Assembly: GCF_900167025.1 (NCBI RefSeq)
Contig: NZ_FUXC01000002.1
Span: forward strand, 295,594-359,593
From: Treponema berlinense
GTDB taxonomy: Bacteria > Spirochaetota > Spirochaetia > Treponematales > Treponemataceae
Length of the DNA: 64,000 nt
Reading direction: 5' to 3'
In this document: positions 27,782-37,071 of the stretch, one piece after another
Position numbering within the stretch: position 1 is the stretch's first letter
Layout: every line of letters starts with the position of its first letter
Translations under genes and position numbers: made by a program
The notes under the pieces: generated by a model
What the model was told of the DNA's origin: nothing
The model's database searches: none
What the model saw: the letters and a program-made list of their open reading frames with translations, nothing else

Positions 27782-27816
27782 AATCTTCTAAAAATTTTAG
27801 TTTTTAGAAGATTTTT
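27782..27816 (+). terminator. Terminator after the 163-aa protein gene
   Basis: AATCTTCTAAAAA pairs with TTTTTAGAAGATT, followed by more T. Confidence 0.85.
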
Positions 27817-27903
27817 GTTAAAAAAATTGTCTTGATTTTAAACTGCCAAGGTTTGACAGGCGATTTTTGAAAAAAATTTTTTTTCCAATGGGGGGAAAAG
27901 ATT

Positions 27904-29685
27904 ATGACAGCTTTATTGATTATTATTGCTGCTCTTGTTTTGCTTTTTGCCGGATATGTTTTTTATGGCGCTTATCTGGCAAAACAGTGGGGAATTGATC
28001 CTAAAAAATCAACTCCGGCGAATTTTATGCCTGACGGCGTTGACTATGTTGAGACAAAGCCTGCCGTTTTGATGGGACACCATTTTTCTTCGATTGCCGG
28101 TGCAGGTCCGATTAACGGTCCGATCATGGCCGCGGTTTTTGGTTGGGTTCCTGTATTTTTGTGGTGCGTTATTGGCGGTATTTTCTTTGGCGGTTTGCAG
28201 GATTACGGCTCGCTCTTTGCCTCAATCCGTAACGAAGGAAAGTCTATTGGCGAAATTATCAGAACGTCGATGGGTAAATTTGCGAAGAAACTGTTCATTA
28301 TTTTTTCGCTTCTCGTTTTGATTCTTGTAATTGCTTCGTTTGTAAATGTCGTAGCAAGCACTTTCTTTACTCCGGCTCTTACTGCTCAGCAGATTGCTGA
28401 CGGAGTAAAAGAAGCAGGTCTTTTTGTTCTTAATCCTACGGAAAACCAGACGACTGCAATGATTTCTGTCTGCTTTATTATTCTTGCTGTAATCTACGGA
28501 CTTGTTACAAACCGCTTTGGCGTAAAAACTCTTCCTGCGACAATCGGCGGAATTATTGCAATTGTCGGAATTATAGTTCTTGGACTGAATGTTGGTCTTG
28601 GCGGCGGACGCGTAACTTGGATTGTAATTGTTGCCCTTTACATTGCCATGGCTTCTCTTATTCCTGTATGGATTATGTTGCAGCCTCGCGACTATCTTTC
28701 TTCGTTCCTGCTTTATGCAATGATTCTTCTTGCTATTGCTGGAATCGTAGTTTCTGCCTTTACTGGCGCGGCCCGTGGCATTCATTTTGAGCTTCCTGCT
28801 TTTACAGGCTGGACACAGTCGATTGGACACATGTTCCCGGCTCTTTTTATTACAGTTGCCTGTGGCGCTTGCTCTGGTTTCCATTCTCTTATTGCTTCTG
28901 GAACAACTTCAAAGCAGCTTGATGCAGAACAGAACGCAAAACCAATCGCTTACGGTTCTATGTTGATTGAATCTGCCCTTGGCGTAATTGCCCTGATTGC
29001 TCTTGGCATGGTTTCTGGAAAATTTATGCACGTAGAAAACGGAATATGGTCGTTTAAGGGTTCTCCTGCAACGGCTTTTGGAAACGGAATTGCAATTATG
29101 TTCGGAGATTCTTCGACACGGATTTATAGAATAATCAATGCGCTTTTGACTCTTTCTATTTCTGTATTTGCTCTTACAAGCCTTGATTCTGCAACCAGAC
29201 TTTCGCGTTTTATGTTCTCTGAGCTTTTCTTGAACGAAGATGAAAAAACATGGAAAGATGCAAAATCTCCAGTCCGCAAAATTCTTGCAAATCCGTTTTT
29301 TGGAACAACGATGATGGTTGTAATCGGTTCAATCCTTGGCGGACTTAAGCTTTCTGCAATTTGGTCGCTGTTTGGTTCTGCAAACCAGCTTCTTGCAGGA
29401 ATTGCGCTTCTTGCAGTTGCCGCCTGGCTTGGAAAAGTTGGAAAAAACAATAAGATGTTCTTTATTCCAATGGCATTTATGTTGTGTGCAACTTTGACAC
29501 AGCTTATCTTTACTGTTGTTGGAAAACTTTCTGCAATGGTAAGACATGCGCCGAACGCAATGCACTGGGGCAACTGGTTCCAGCTTATATTTGCATTTGC
29601 AATGGCGGTTTTGGCAATCGTGCTTGTGGTTGAAGGTGTAAAAACTTTCGTAGCCCAGCACAAATCTAAAAAAGCCAATGCCTAG
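27904..29685 (+). CDS. cstA: Carbon starvation protein CstA family (peptide/pyruvate transporter)
   Basis: A 593-residue inner-membrane protein of the CstA/BtsT family, which take up pyruvate or peptides. Conserved elements are GHHFSSIAGAGPINGPIMAA, FGWVPVFLWCVIGGIFFGGL, QDYGSLFASIRNEGKSIGE, and CGACSGFHSLIASGTTSKQL. About 14-16 membrane helices are apparent. It starts after a GGGGGGAAAAG ribosome site. It stands alone with terminators on both sides. Confidence 0.94.
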   Translation: MTALLIIIAALVLLFAGYVFYGAYLAKQWGIDPKKSTPANFMPDGVDYVETKPAVLMGHHFSSIAGAGPINGPIMAAVFGWVPVFLWCVIGGIFFGGLQDYGSLFASIRNEGKSIGEIIRTSMGKFAKKLFIIFSLLVLILVIASFVNVVASTFFTPALTAQQIADGVKEAGLFVLNPTENQTTAMISVCFIILAVIYGLVTNRFGVKTLPATIGGIIAIVGIIVLGLNVGLGGGRVTWIVIVALYIAMASLIPVWIMLQPRDYLSSFLLYAMILLAIAGIVVSAFTGAARGIHFELPAFTGWTQSIGHMFPALFITVACGACSGFHSLIASGTTSKQLDAEQNAKPIAYGSMLIESALGVIALIALGMVSGKFMHVENGIWSFKGSPATAFGNGIAIMFGDSSTRIYRIINALLTLSISVFALTSLDSATRLSRFMFSELFLNEDEKTWKDAKSPVRKILANPFFGTTMMVVIGSILGGLKLSAIWSLFGSANQLLAGIALLAVAAWLGKVGKNNKMFFIPMAFMLCATLTQLIFTVVGKLSAMVRHAPNAMHWGNWFQLIFAFAMAVLAIVLVVEGVKTFVAQHKSKKANA

Positions 29686-29707
29686 GCTGTAAACAAAAAA
29701 AATAAAA

Positions 29708-29774
29708 TAAAAATCCCCGGTCCTCCTTAAAAATGAAGCGCGCTTCATAAAATAGGAAGCCGGGGATTTTTTTT
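29708..29774 (+). terminator. Terminator after cstA
   Basis: The outer stem AAAATCCCCGG/CCGGGGATTTT has an inner palindrome ATGAAGCGCGCTTCAT and ends in T8. Confidence 0.88.
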
Positions 29775-29814
29775 ACGGTAAGTTTGAAAAAAATGCGTTA
29801 ATGAAAGGTTTGAA

Positions 29815-29931
29815 CGGAAAACTTACCCTGGACATTAGTGGCGATGCAGGCCCGTTGCGGAACGGAGATGCGCGGAGTGCAGCAATGAAGCCGAAAGGCG
29901 GAACCACGGTTGGCCAGATATGACGGAAAAT
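29815..29931. repeat. Dispersed GC-rich intergenic repeat, copy 2
   Basis: Shares its framework with the copy at 9078 (GGAAAACTTACCC at one end, TGACGGAA at the other). The interior differs. Confidence 0.5.
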
Positions 29932-29955
29932 TGTGGTTCAAATTTAAAATCAAAG

Positions 29956-30609
29956 CTATTTTACGCAGTGAAAATACGCCATAGAGCCGTCAATGTGAAG
30001 TTCGACTTCTTTGTACATTTTCTGCAAAGTATTTTTCAGTTCTTCTTCAGTCTGAAACGGAGGAGTGAACCAGCCTTTCTTTGCGAGGATGTTTTTTACA
30101 AGCCAGTCCGTCCTTTTGGATTTTCCCCTGATATAGACGCAGGCGATGAAATCACCGCCGGATTTAAGTACGCGGCAGGTTTCGCTGAATGCTTTCTGTT
30201 TGTCTGGAAACGCATGGAAACCGTTCATGCTTAGAACGATGTCAAAAGATTCATCGTCCATTTGCAGGTTTCCCACATCGTCCTGAATGAAATTGATATG
30301 CGCCTGACCGTCAAGCCTTCTTTTTGCCTGCTCAAGCATATCCGTGCTGTAATCAAGGCAAGTGATGTGCGCATTTTTCAGGGACGACCATTTGCGCTGC
30401 GTGAACACGGCAGTTCCGACCGGAACATCAAGAAGTTTTCCTGAAAAATCATCAGGAATGTATGACAAGACTTTCCGCGCGATTTCATTGTCATCCGTTC
30501 CGCTCCAGAACAGCTTGATATACATCCTGCTGAAAAAATTCCCCTGCGTAAGGACACCGTCATATATATTTTTTGACGATTCGTAAGCGTCCTGTATTTT
30601 ATCTGCCAT
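29956..30609 (-). CDS. Class I SAM-dependent methyltransferase
   Basis: A 217-residue methyltransferase of the type 11 kind. Motif I is GKLLDVPVGTAVFTQRKW, followed by ITCLDYSTDMLEQAKRRL, INFIQDDVGNLQM and FDIVLSMNGFHAFPDKQKAF. The conserved motif I DxGxGxG is changed to DVPVGTA, as in several UbiE-like groups. Substrate unknown. The neighbours do not help. Confidence 0.88.
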   Translation of the reverse strand: MADKIQDAYESSKNIYDGVLTQGNFFSRMYIKLFWSGTDDNEIARKVLSYIPDDFSGKLLDVPVGTAVFTQRKWSSLKNAHITCLDYSTDMLEQAKRRLDGQAHINFIQDDVGNLQMDDESFDIVLSMNGFHAFPDKQKAFSETCRVLKSGGDFIACVYIRGKSKRTDWLVKNILAKKGWFTPPFQTEEELKNTLQKMYKEVELHIDGSMAYFHCVK

Positions 30610-30817
30610 GCGATTTGCTCCAAAAGTTGATTTGCTGAGCTGAGTATATCACATCAGGCAGGGTGGATGAACAAAGGCTTTTTTAACTTGTGAAGCAAAA
30701 CGAAGTTTTACGGCGAATGCCCGGATAAAATACATAAGAAAACCGGCAATTGAGAAAATTCTTGTTTTATGCTAATCTTTGTCCATTATTTATCTTTTTG
30801 ACAATTCGAGGAATCTT

Positions 30818-33067
30818 ATGAAACTTTGGGAAAAAGGCGCTTTTCTTTCGGGCGGAAAATTAGTTGAGTCCGTGCCGGGCAAAAATCCGGCTGACTGTGC
30901 TAAAAACACTATTTCTTATTCTATCTTGCAGAGGCACAATACTTCGGGCGATGCTTCTAAACTGAAAATCAAATTTGACAAAATTACTTCGCACGATATT
31001 ACTTATGTTGGAATTATTCAGACGGCGCGCGCTTCGGGGCTTGAAAAGTTTCCGATTCCTTATGTTTTGACTAACTGCCACAACTCACTCTGCGCGGTTG
31101 GCGGAACGATTAACGAGGACGACCACATGTTCGGGCTTACTTGCGCCCAGAAATACGGCGGAATCTATGTTCCTCCGCATCAGGCTGTAATCCACCAGTT
31201 TGCGCGTGAGATGCTTGCGAAGTGCGGCGACATGATTTTGGGTTCAGACAGCCACACCCGGTACGGCGCGCTTGGAACTATGGCGATTGGCGAGGGCGGC
31301 GGCGAGCTTGCAAAGCAGCTTCTGGGAAAGACTTACGATGTTAATATGCCGGGCGTTATCGCGGTTTATCTGACCGGTTCTCCTGTTCCGGGCGTCGGCC
31401 CTCAGGACGTTGCTCTTGCGATTATCAAGGCTGTTTTTGCGAACGGCTACGTTAAGAACAAGGTGATGGAATTTGTGGGTCCTGGAGTTGCGAATCTTTC
31501 CGCTGACTTTAGAATCGGCATTGACGTTATGACGACTGAGACAACCTGTCTTTCTTCAATCTGGTCAACTGATGAGAAAATCCGCGAGTTCTATTCAATT
31601 CACGGAAGGGAAGGCGACTACAAGGAATTGAATCCGGGAGAAGACGCTTATTACGACGGCGCGATTGAGCTTGACTTGGGCGAAATCCGACCGATGATTG
31701 CGCTTCCGTTCCATCCGTCTTGCGCATATACAATAGAAGAAGTTAACAAGAATCTTATGGACGTTCTTGAAGAGACTGAAAAGCGCGCTAAAGTTTCGTT
31801 CGGCGACAAGGTGAACTTTACGCTCAAAAACAAGGTGATTGACGGAAAACTTTACGTTGACCAGGGCGTTATCGCAGGCTGCGCCGGCGGCGGATTTGAG
31901 AACATCTGCGCGGCTGCCGACATCTTGAATGGAAAGGACACTGGAAACGGAAAATTCCTTTTGAACGTTTATCCTGCTTCAATGCCGGTCTACATGGAGC
32001 TTATGAAGAACGGAGCGTTCGCCTCGCTTGTTGACGCGGGCGCAATCGTTAAGACTGCTTTCTGCGGACCTTGCTTCGGCGCGGGCGACACTCCTGCCAA
32101 CGGTGCTCTTTCAATCCGCCATTCTACAAGAAACTTCCCGAACCGCGAAGGCTCGAAAATCCAGAACGGTCAGCTTGCCTCTGTTGCGCTTATGGACGCA
32201 CGCTCAATCGCTGCGACTGCCGCAAACAAGGGCTTTTTGACTGCCGCCACAGACTTGGCTGACGGCGAGTTCAGCAAGAAAAAATATTTCTTTGACAAGA
32301 CAATCTACGAAAAGCGCGTTTACGACTCAAAGGGCGTTGCGCATCCGGAAGTTCAGATTCAGTTCGGACCGAACATCAAGGACTGGCCGGAGATGCAGCC
32401 GCTTTCTGACGACATTCTGCTCAAGGTTGTATCTGAAATCCACGACCCGGTTACAACTACGGACGAGCTTATTCCTTCGGGCGAGACTTCAAGTTTCCGC
32501 TCAAATCCTCTTGGACTTGCGGAGTTCACTTTGAGCCGCAAAGATCCTGCCTACGTTGGAAGGGCAAAGGCTGTCCGCGACAGGTCGGAAGAGGTCAAGG
32601 CGGAAGTGAGCCGCGCGGAAAAAATCCTTGAGGAAAAGTATCCTGAGTTCAAGGGAAGAATTGAAAAGGCCGGTCTTGGCTCTACAATCTACGCTGTTAA
32701 GCCGGGCGACGGTTCTGCGCGCGAGCAGGCGGCAAGCTGCCAGAGGGTTTTGGGAGCGAGCGCGAACATTGCAAGCGACTACGCCACAAAACGCTACCGC
32801 TCGAACCTGATTAACTGGGGAATGATTCCGTTCCTTTACAAGCAGGGAGATGCGGCCGCTACAGAGAATCTTCCGTTTGCGAACGGCGACTACATTTTTG
32901 TTCCGGGCGCAAAAAAGATGATTGCGGAAAAACTTCCGAGCGTAAAAGCCTACGCAGTCCGCGCCGACGGCACAACCGCCGAGTTCGACCTTGCAACCGG
33001 CGACATGACCGACGACGAGCGAAAGATTATTCAGGCAGGATGCTTGATTAACTTTTACAGGGGATAA
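30818..33067 (+). CDS. Aconitase-family hydratase
   Basis: A 749-residue aconitase/isopropylmalate-isomerase superfamily enzyme, similar to the YbhJ-type putative hydratases. It carries a [4Fe-4S] cluster; cysteines are visible in [17 protein letters not shown] and [18 protein letters not shown]. Other motifs are [20 protein letters not shown] and [13 protein letters not shown]. The swivel domain is C-terminal. ATG 30818 follows GAGGAA. Codon use is visibly richer in GC than the neighbours. The last 45 bases of the gene occur again at 35196-35240. Confidence 0.9.
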   Translation: MKLWEKGAFLSGGKLVESVPGKNPADCAKNTISYSILQRHNTSGDASKLKIKFDKITSHDITYVGIIQTARASGLEKFPIPYVLTNCHNSLCAVGGTINEDDHMFGLTCAQKYGGIYVPPHQAVIHQFAREMLAKCGDMILGSDSHTRYGALGTMAIGEGGGELAKQLLGKTYDVNMPGVIAVYLTGSPVPGVGPQDVALAIIKAVFANGYVKNKVMEFVGPGVANLSADFRIGIDVMTTETTCLSSIWSTDEKIREFYSIHGREGDYKELNPGEDAYYDGAIELDLGEIRPMIALPFHPSCAYTIEEVNKNLMDVLEETEKRAKVSFGDKVNFTLKNKVIDGKLYVDQGVIAGCAGGGFENICAAADILNGKDTGNGKFLLNVYPASMPVYMELMKNGAFASLVDAGAIVKTAFCGPCFGAGDTPANGALSIRHSTRNFPNREGSKIQNGQLASVALMDARSIAATAANKGFLTAATDLADGEFSKKKYFFDKTIYEKRVYDSKGVAHPEVQIQFGPNIKDWPEMQPLSDDILLKVVSEIHDPVTTTDELIPSGETSSFRSNPLGLAEFTLSRKDPAYVGRAKAVRDRSEEVKAEVSRAEKILEEKYPEFKGRIEKAGLGSTIYAVKPGDGSAREQAASCQRVLGASANIASDYATKRYRSNLINWGMIPFLYKQGDAAATENLPFANGDYIFVPGAKKMIAEKLPSVKAYAVRADGTTAEFDLATGDMTDDERKIIQAGCLINFYRG
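33023..33067 (+). repeat. 45-bp direct repeat, left copy (3' end of hydratase gene)
   Basis: Starts AAGATTATTCAGG and ends CAGGGGATAA; identical to 35196-35240. The two copies bracket about 2.1 kb containing a broken lipoprotein gene, a hypothetical gene and vapBC, like att sites of an integrated element. Confidence 0.9.
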
Positions 33068-33082
33068 ATTTTAATAAAAAAC

Positions 33083-33112
33083 GGTTCTTCTTTTTACAGA
33101 AGAGCCATTTTT
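33083..33112 (+). terminator. Hairpin after the hydratase gene
   Basis: GGTTCTTC/GAAGAGCC stem (one G-U pair) followed by a T run. Confidence 0.75.
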
Positions 33113-33133
33113 TATAGATTCAGGAGAATTTTT

Positions 33134-33634
33134 ATGCGGAAATATTGGAATGTAATAGTTGTTTTTTTGGGATTTTTTATTCTTGCAGTTTCTTCATCTT
33201 GTGCCACGACCACAATGGGCGATGATTCAAGTCCGTTTGGAAGAGTATTTTCCAGCGACTCAAATTAAAGACAAATTTATCTTTTTGATTCATCTTCAAA
33301 TAAATCTGTAACTATATCGAACAAAGATACTGATTCCGGCTTTACGACTTGGGAGTGTGAAGGTTCTATCTATGGCGGAAAAACTTTGATAGAGTTCGGA
33401 TATTTTAGTTTAGACGGAACAACTTATGGCTTTGTGCTTTATGATGGCGGAGATGAAGGTGAACTAACGCATTACAGCAGACAAGGTTTAGACCGTAGAT
33501 GGGACTGGGGAGCAAATGGGCAGTATTCATTTGTGATAACTCCAGATGGCAATGGAAGATATTACGATTTTACGAATGTTCCTGCCGGTGAATCTACAAA
33601 GCCTTCTGGTATTTACAAAGCGTACAAGAGATAG
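33134..33634 (+). pseudogene. Lipoprotein gene with in-frame stop codon
   Basis: ATG 33134 with AGGAGAA upstream opens MRKYWNVIVVFLGFFILAVS with lipobox SSSC. The frame meets TAA at 33266-33268 (residue 45) and then stays open in the same frame to 33634 (RQIYLFDSSSNKSV ... PSGIYKAYKR). The two parts read as one protein of about 166 residues apart from the stop. A point mutation AAA to TAA, or a sequencing error, would explain it. No domain recognised. Confidence 0.7.
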
Positions 33635-33641
33635 ATTTTAT

Positions 33642-34526
33642 ATGGCAAAAAAAATCAGATACAGTCAGCCGCTTGCAGAACTTTGGGACAGCTATAATAA
33701 ATCGAACAAAAGTAATAATTTGTCTCCAAAAGAATTTATTCATAAATGGATTGATCCGCAGATAATGAATCCATTCATGCCTGACGGAACATTGACACAA
33801 ACAAACATTCTTATCGCTGATTTGTTCTATGCTGATTCTATAAAGAAATTTCTCCATCTGTATTTTGTTGACAAGTCATTGCGGGATTTCTTGGCTGGTC
33901 TGCCTATAAGAGATTTTGACGGTCTTAAAAAGTTTATTGTTGAGAATGGAACTCAGGAAGAGGATGGAATGATAAGCACTTTCGGTCAGGTAAAAGGGCT
34001 TGGAACAAAGACCGCTCATCTTGATTTTGGAATTCATATTCCATTTGAAAACAGAATGAAAGGATATGCTTTCAGTTTTCTATACAAACCTGAAAATGAT
34101 AAGCTTGTTTTTGTGTGGATTGTAGGTCAGAACGCAGGCTTTCTTCCGTTTGAACAATATAAGGTTTTAGAAAAAGAAAAAACAGAAGATTTTAAAAAAT
34201 TGCTTGAATATTTTAATCTTGCTGTCAACACAATAGTTTATATGAATATATTTCCTGAGTGCGTTGTTGACGGTGTTCCGAATCAAGTAAAAGATGAATA
34301 TTCAAAAAAGATAACGATAGCAGAAAAAATTTTGGAAAATATTGAAAACCATGATTCCAAAAAGGTTATGACTCCTCATTTTAGACGAGGTTATTTTAAA
34401 AGACTGACTTCAGATTTTTACACACGCAAAAAAGGTCAATGCGTTTTTGTACGAGAAACAATGGTGAATGGCAAGGCGAAAACTGTCTACACAGCTGACA
34501 ATCTTGAAAAGCTAAGTGAAGAATAA
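33642..34526 (+). CDS. Hypothetical protein of the VapBC island
   Basis: A 294-residue soluble protein without named family. The C terminus (MTPHFRRGYFKRLTSDFYTR, then GQCVFVRETMVNGKAKTV) has the pattern PHxRRGxxRxL, seen in hypothetical proteins of mobile elements. ATG 33642 gives MAKKIRYSQPLAEL; the longer frame overlaps the previous gene. A relic of the 3' end of a homologous gene is present at 36339. Function unknown. Confidence 0.7.
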   Translation: MAKKIRYSQPLAELWDSYNKSNKSNNLSPKEFIHKWIDPQIMNPFMPDGTLTQTNILIADLFYADSIKKFLHLYFVDKSLRDFLAGLPIRDFDGLKKFIVENGTQEEDGMISTFGQVKGLGTKTAHLDFGIHIPFENRMKGYAFSFLYKPENDKLVFVWIVGQNAGFLPFEQYKVLEKEKTEDFKKLLEYFNLAVNTIVYMNIFPECVVDGVPNQVKDEYSKKITIAEKILENIENHDSKKVMTPHFRRGYFKRLTSDFYTRKKGQCVFVRETMVNGKAKTVYTADNLEKLSEE

Positions 34527-34591
34527 ATTTTATAAAATACAATGATGAAACTTTCCCACCTTCACATGAATATAATGCGAAGTTATCCAAA

Positions 34592-34603
34592 ACATGTTAC
34601 AAT
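34592..34603 (+). promoter_or_regulatory. Extended -10 promoter for vapBC
   Basis: TGTTACAAT (TG-n-TACAAT) lies about 20 bases before the vapB start. It is kept in the relic copy at 36.5 kb. Confidence 0.5.
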
Positions 34604-34621
34604 AGTCCAAGGAGGCGCAAA

Positions 34622-34837
34622 ATGTCTTATGATGTTGTAATTGAGCAGGTGAAGGCTCTTCCAGAACAATTGCTTACATCAGTTTCTGCCTTTATAAAGC
34701 TGTTGGAAGCTGAGCAGCCTGAAATGCACGTAACAAAAACATCTTCGGGAACAAAGAAAAATTTCTTTGGTTTGGCAGGAAAAATCCATCTGAATCGTGA
34801 TTTCGTAACAGAACTCAGAGAGGCGAGCGTTTTATGA
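34622..34837 (+). CDS. VapB-like antitoxin
   Basis: A 71-residue protein directly before and overlapping a PIN toxin gene (ATGA at 34834). The N terminus MSYDVVIEQVKALPEQLLTS with SAFIKLLE resembles DUF2281-type antitoxins. The C-terminal half (KKNFFGLAGKIHLNRDFVTE) should wrap the toxin. An ideal AGGAGG lies 7 bases before the ATG. The antitoxin role follows from position, size and overlap. Confidence 0.85.
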   Translation: MSYDVVIEQVKALPEQLLTSVSAFIKLLEAEQPEMHVTKTSSGTKKNFFGLAGKIHLNRDFVTELREASVL

Positions 34838-35220
34838 TTCTTGCCGATACAAATGTTATCATTGATTTTTGGGACAACCCGAATGATGAATATGCGAGAA
34901 TCTTTGAGGATAATGAAATTGCCACTTGCGGAGTTATAAAAACCGAACTGTTGAGAGGAAGCAATTCTGAAAAACAGTTTTCCCAAATTGAAGAAGCTCT
35001 CAATGATTTTACATACTTTTCATTTTCAGAAAAAGACTGGATTTCGCTTTCAAAACTGTTTATTACGCTAAAGAAAAATGGTCTGGCAGTTCCTTTTCAA
35101 GATGCAATGATTGCCTATCTTGCGATAAAACACGATTGCGAAGTTTGGACGAAAGACAAGCATTTCAAGCTCATGCAAGTTGTTTTGCCTTCATTAAGAT
35201 TATTCAGGCAGGATGCTTGA
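34834..35220 (+). CDS. vapC: VapC toxin, PIN-domain ribonuclease
   Basis: A 128-residue PIN-domain RNase. Acidic active-site residues are visible in ILADTNVIIDFW (D5), TELLRGSN (E38), and PFQDAMIAYLAI (D90 region), plus the terminal WTKDKHFKLM. Family members cut tRNA or rRNA. The last residues, RLFRQDA, are encoded within the 45-bp repeat shared with the hydratase gene read in another frame, so the C terminus may have been changed at integration. Confidence 0.92.
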   Translation: MILADTNVIIDFWDNPNDEYARIFEDNEIATCGVIKTELLRGSNSEKQFSQIEEALNDFTYFSFSEKDWISLSKLFITLKKNGLAVPFQDAMIAYLAIKHDCEVWTKDKHFKLMQVVLPSLRLFRQDA

Positions 35221-35240
35221 TTAACTTTTACAGGGGATAA
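35196..35240 (+). repeat. 45-bp direct repeat, right copy
   Basis: Perfect copy of 33023-33067. It includes the vapC stop codon and a non-translated copy of the hydratase stop. Confidence 0.9.
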
Positions 35241-35293
35241 GAGGTAAGGAAAAGTCGTGTTGTTTAAGGCTTAATTTGACAATCTATAACTGA

Positions 35294-35331
35294 AAAGCTC
35301 TGTTTTGCTGATGTGAAACAGGGCTTTTTTT
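35294..35331 (+). terminator. Terminator downstream of vapC
   Basis: AAGCTCTGTTT pairs with AAACAGGGCTT (one G-U) and is followed by seven T. It may originally have served the hydratase gene. Confidence 0.8.
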
Positions 35332-35482
35332 GTATGGTTGCAACGGAATAACGACTTTCCATTTTGATACAAAACAATTCCTATGTCATCTTATGGGAAT
35401 TTTAACTTATGCTAGAAGAACAGAGAATAAAAATAAGAAAATTCACTTTTATTATCTTTTTTTCAAAAATAATTTTTATAAC

Positions 35483-35513
35483 TTGACAAAATAGAATATA
35501 CATTGTATATACT
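35483..35513 (+). promoter_or_regulatory. mazEF promoter with palindromic operator
   Basis: TTGACA at 35483-35488, 17-base spacer, then TATATA. The spacer and -10 are covered by the perfect inverted repeat ATATACA-T-TGTATAT (35496-35510), the likely site for autorepression by the MazE-MazF complex. Confidence 0.7.
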
Positions 35514-35532
35514 GAATATATGGAGGCGCATT

Positions 35533-35766
35533 ATGCAGACTGTAGTTCAGAAATGGGGGAATAGCCTCGGTTTAAGAATTCCTTCTCTTTGGGCAAAAGA
35601 CAACAATGTAAGAAGCGGCAGTAAAATTGAAGTGATTGTTGAAAAAGGAAAAATAACCATTTTTCCTCAGAAAAAATCACTTGACGACATGCTTGCTATG
35701 GTAACGCCAGAGAACATTCATTCAGAAGTTTCAACAGGCAATGCTGTAGGAAAAGAAGAATGGTAA
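35533..35766 (+). CDS. mazE: MazE antitoxin (AbrB/SpoVT fold)
   Basis: A 77-residue swapped-hairpin DNA-binding antitoxin. The N terminus MQTVVQKWGNSLGLRIPSLW and the next segment SGSKIEVIVEKGKITIFPQ are characteristic of MazE. The acidic C terminus binds MazF. ATG 35533 has GGAGGCGC upstream; the frame from 35503 begins inside the operator. It overlaps mazF by 7 bases. Confidence 0.93.
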   Translation: MQTVVQKWGNSLGLRIPSLWAKDNNVRSGSKIEVIVEKGKITIFPQKKSLDDMLAMVTPENIHSEVSTGNAVGKEEW

Positions 35767-36098
35767 AATCAAAATATGTTCCTGAAAAAGGTGACTTGGT
35801 CTGGCTGGATTTTGATCCGCAGACTGGACATGAACAGAAAGGTCGCCGTCCCGCAGTTTGCGTTTCCCAGAAAAAATACAATCAGAAAATAGGACTTGCC
35901 TTGTTCTGTCCTGTTACAAGCCATATAAAGGGTTATCCTTTTGAAATTGTGCTGGAAAACCATTCAATAAATGGCTGTATTTTAAGCGACCAGGTAAAAA
36001 ATCTTGACTGGACTCAAAGAAACTGTGATTTTATAGAAAAAGCAGCTGAGGAAGAAATAAATTCCGTTGTTGACAACATAAAGCTAATGATTGAATAA
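35760..36098 (+). CDS. mazF: MazF toxin (PemK-like endoribonuclease)
   Basis: A 112-residue mRNA interferase. Typical segments are PEKGDLVWLDFDPQTGHEQK, GRRPAVCVSQKKYNQK, and LFCPVTSHIKGYPFEI, followed by GCILSDQVKNLDWTQRN. All expected RNA-binding and catalytic residues appear present (R in GRRP, T in PVTS). Overlaps mazE. Confidence 0.94.
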   Translation: MVKSKYVPEKGDLVWLDFDPQTGHEQKGRRPAVCVSQKKYNQKIGLALFCPVTSHIKGYPFEIVLENHSINGCILSDQVKNLDWTQRNCDFIEKAAEEEINSVVDNIKLMIE

Positions 36099-36338
36099 AT
36101 CCTCATTATTAAAACTGCTGAACTAAATATGAAAAAAAATGGATTTATTGACTTAAAAAAATGCAATGACTCTAGCGCTATTTTGCCTATGTAAAATACT
36201 GTTTTTTTTGGGAATACAATCCAAAAACTTATTGATTTTGCCAATTTTTAGGGCAGGACTTGCGAATTGGTTCTTGAAAAAATAAATCTCACCATTTCTC
36301 ACATTCTCTGACGATTTTTTCTACGTTGCTGATATGCG
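36099..36338. other. Non-coding stretch between mazEF and relics
   Basis: AT-rich, no credible gene. A 21-codon ORF at 36129 (MKKNGFIDLKKCND) is not supported. Confidence 0.4.
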
Positions 36339-36622
36339 GATTTTTACACACGCAAAAAAGAACAGTGTGTTTTTGTACAAGAAACAATGGTGAGCGGCAA
36401 GGCAAAAACTGTCTATACGGCGGATAATCTGGAAAAACTAAGTGAAGAGTGAATGTTATAAAACACCGAAATAGAACTTTCTTGCCTTAACATAATTATA
36501 ATGAGCAATTGTTAAAAACATGTTACAATGCTCCAAGAAGGTGCAAAATGTCTTATGATGTTGTAATTGAACAGGTGAAGGCTCTTCCTGAACAGTTGCT
36601 TACATCGGTTTCGGCTTTTATA
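36339..36622 (+). pseudogene. Relic copy of hypothetical-gene 3' end plus vapB 5' end
   Basis: These 284 bases match 34413-34696 without indels but with scattered substitutions. They contain the last 33 codons of a homologue of the 294-aa protein gene, the intergenic promoter, the ribosome site and about 24 vapB codons (MSYDVVIEQVKALPEQLLTS). Then the vapB frame breaks into toxN-like sequence. This is a decayed second island. Confidence 0.85.
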
Positions 36623-36649
36623 GTCGTCTTTTTATGGAGCAACTATTGA

Positions 36650-36960
36650 AACAAAGACAGCATTTTTTTTATTGTCAGCGATGACTATATTGATTATCTG
36701 CTTAAAATTGAAAATCATGTAATGAAAAACAAGCCGGAAGTAAAGAACATACCGTAGAAAATATGTCGGAATCCTTACAGAAATAAATGGGTTCAAATAT
36801 TTCGTTCCGATGTCCTCTCCTAAAAATAAAGATTATGAAAATGGAAAAATCAGAAAAAACAGTCTTACGACAATATATATAAAAAGCAAGTGCAAGTTAT
36901 ATGGAACGCTCCGCAAAGAAATGTAGTTGCGATGATAATTTATTTCCGCTTGGAAAAATT
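36650..36960 (+). pseudogene. Broken ToxN/AbiQ-like type III toxin gene
   Basis: Frame 1 reads FFIVSDDYIDYLLKIENHVM ... KNIP and stops. A shifted frame continues RKYVGILTEINGFKYFVPMS followed by SPKNKDYENGKIRKNS and stops at ATG-TAG, and a third frame seems to carry the end. The pattern 'FFIVDDxYIDYL ... YVGxLxxxNxxxYxVPLSSPK' is that of the AbiQ/ToxN endoribonuclease family. No start codon or RNA-antitoxin repeats are left. Confidence 0.65.
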
Positions 36961-37071
36961 ATAGTTGACTTTAAGAAAGTTGAGAAGGCTTGAATTAACT
37001 ACAAAAAGTGATTTTTTTTATGCAAAATCTTAGTTTTTAAACTTAAAAAAAATATACCCACTCCGCCAGGC

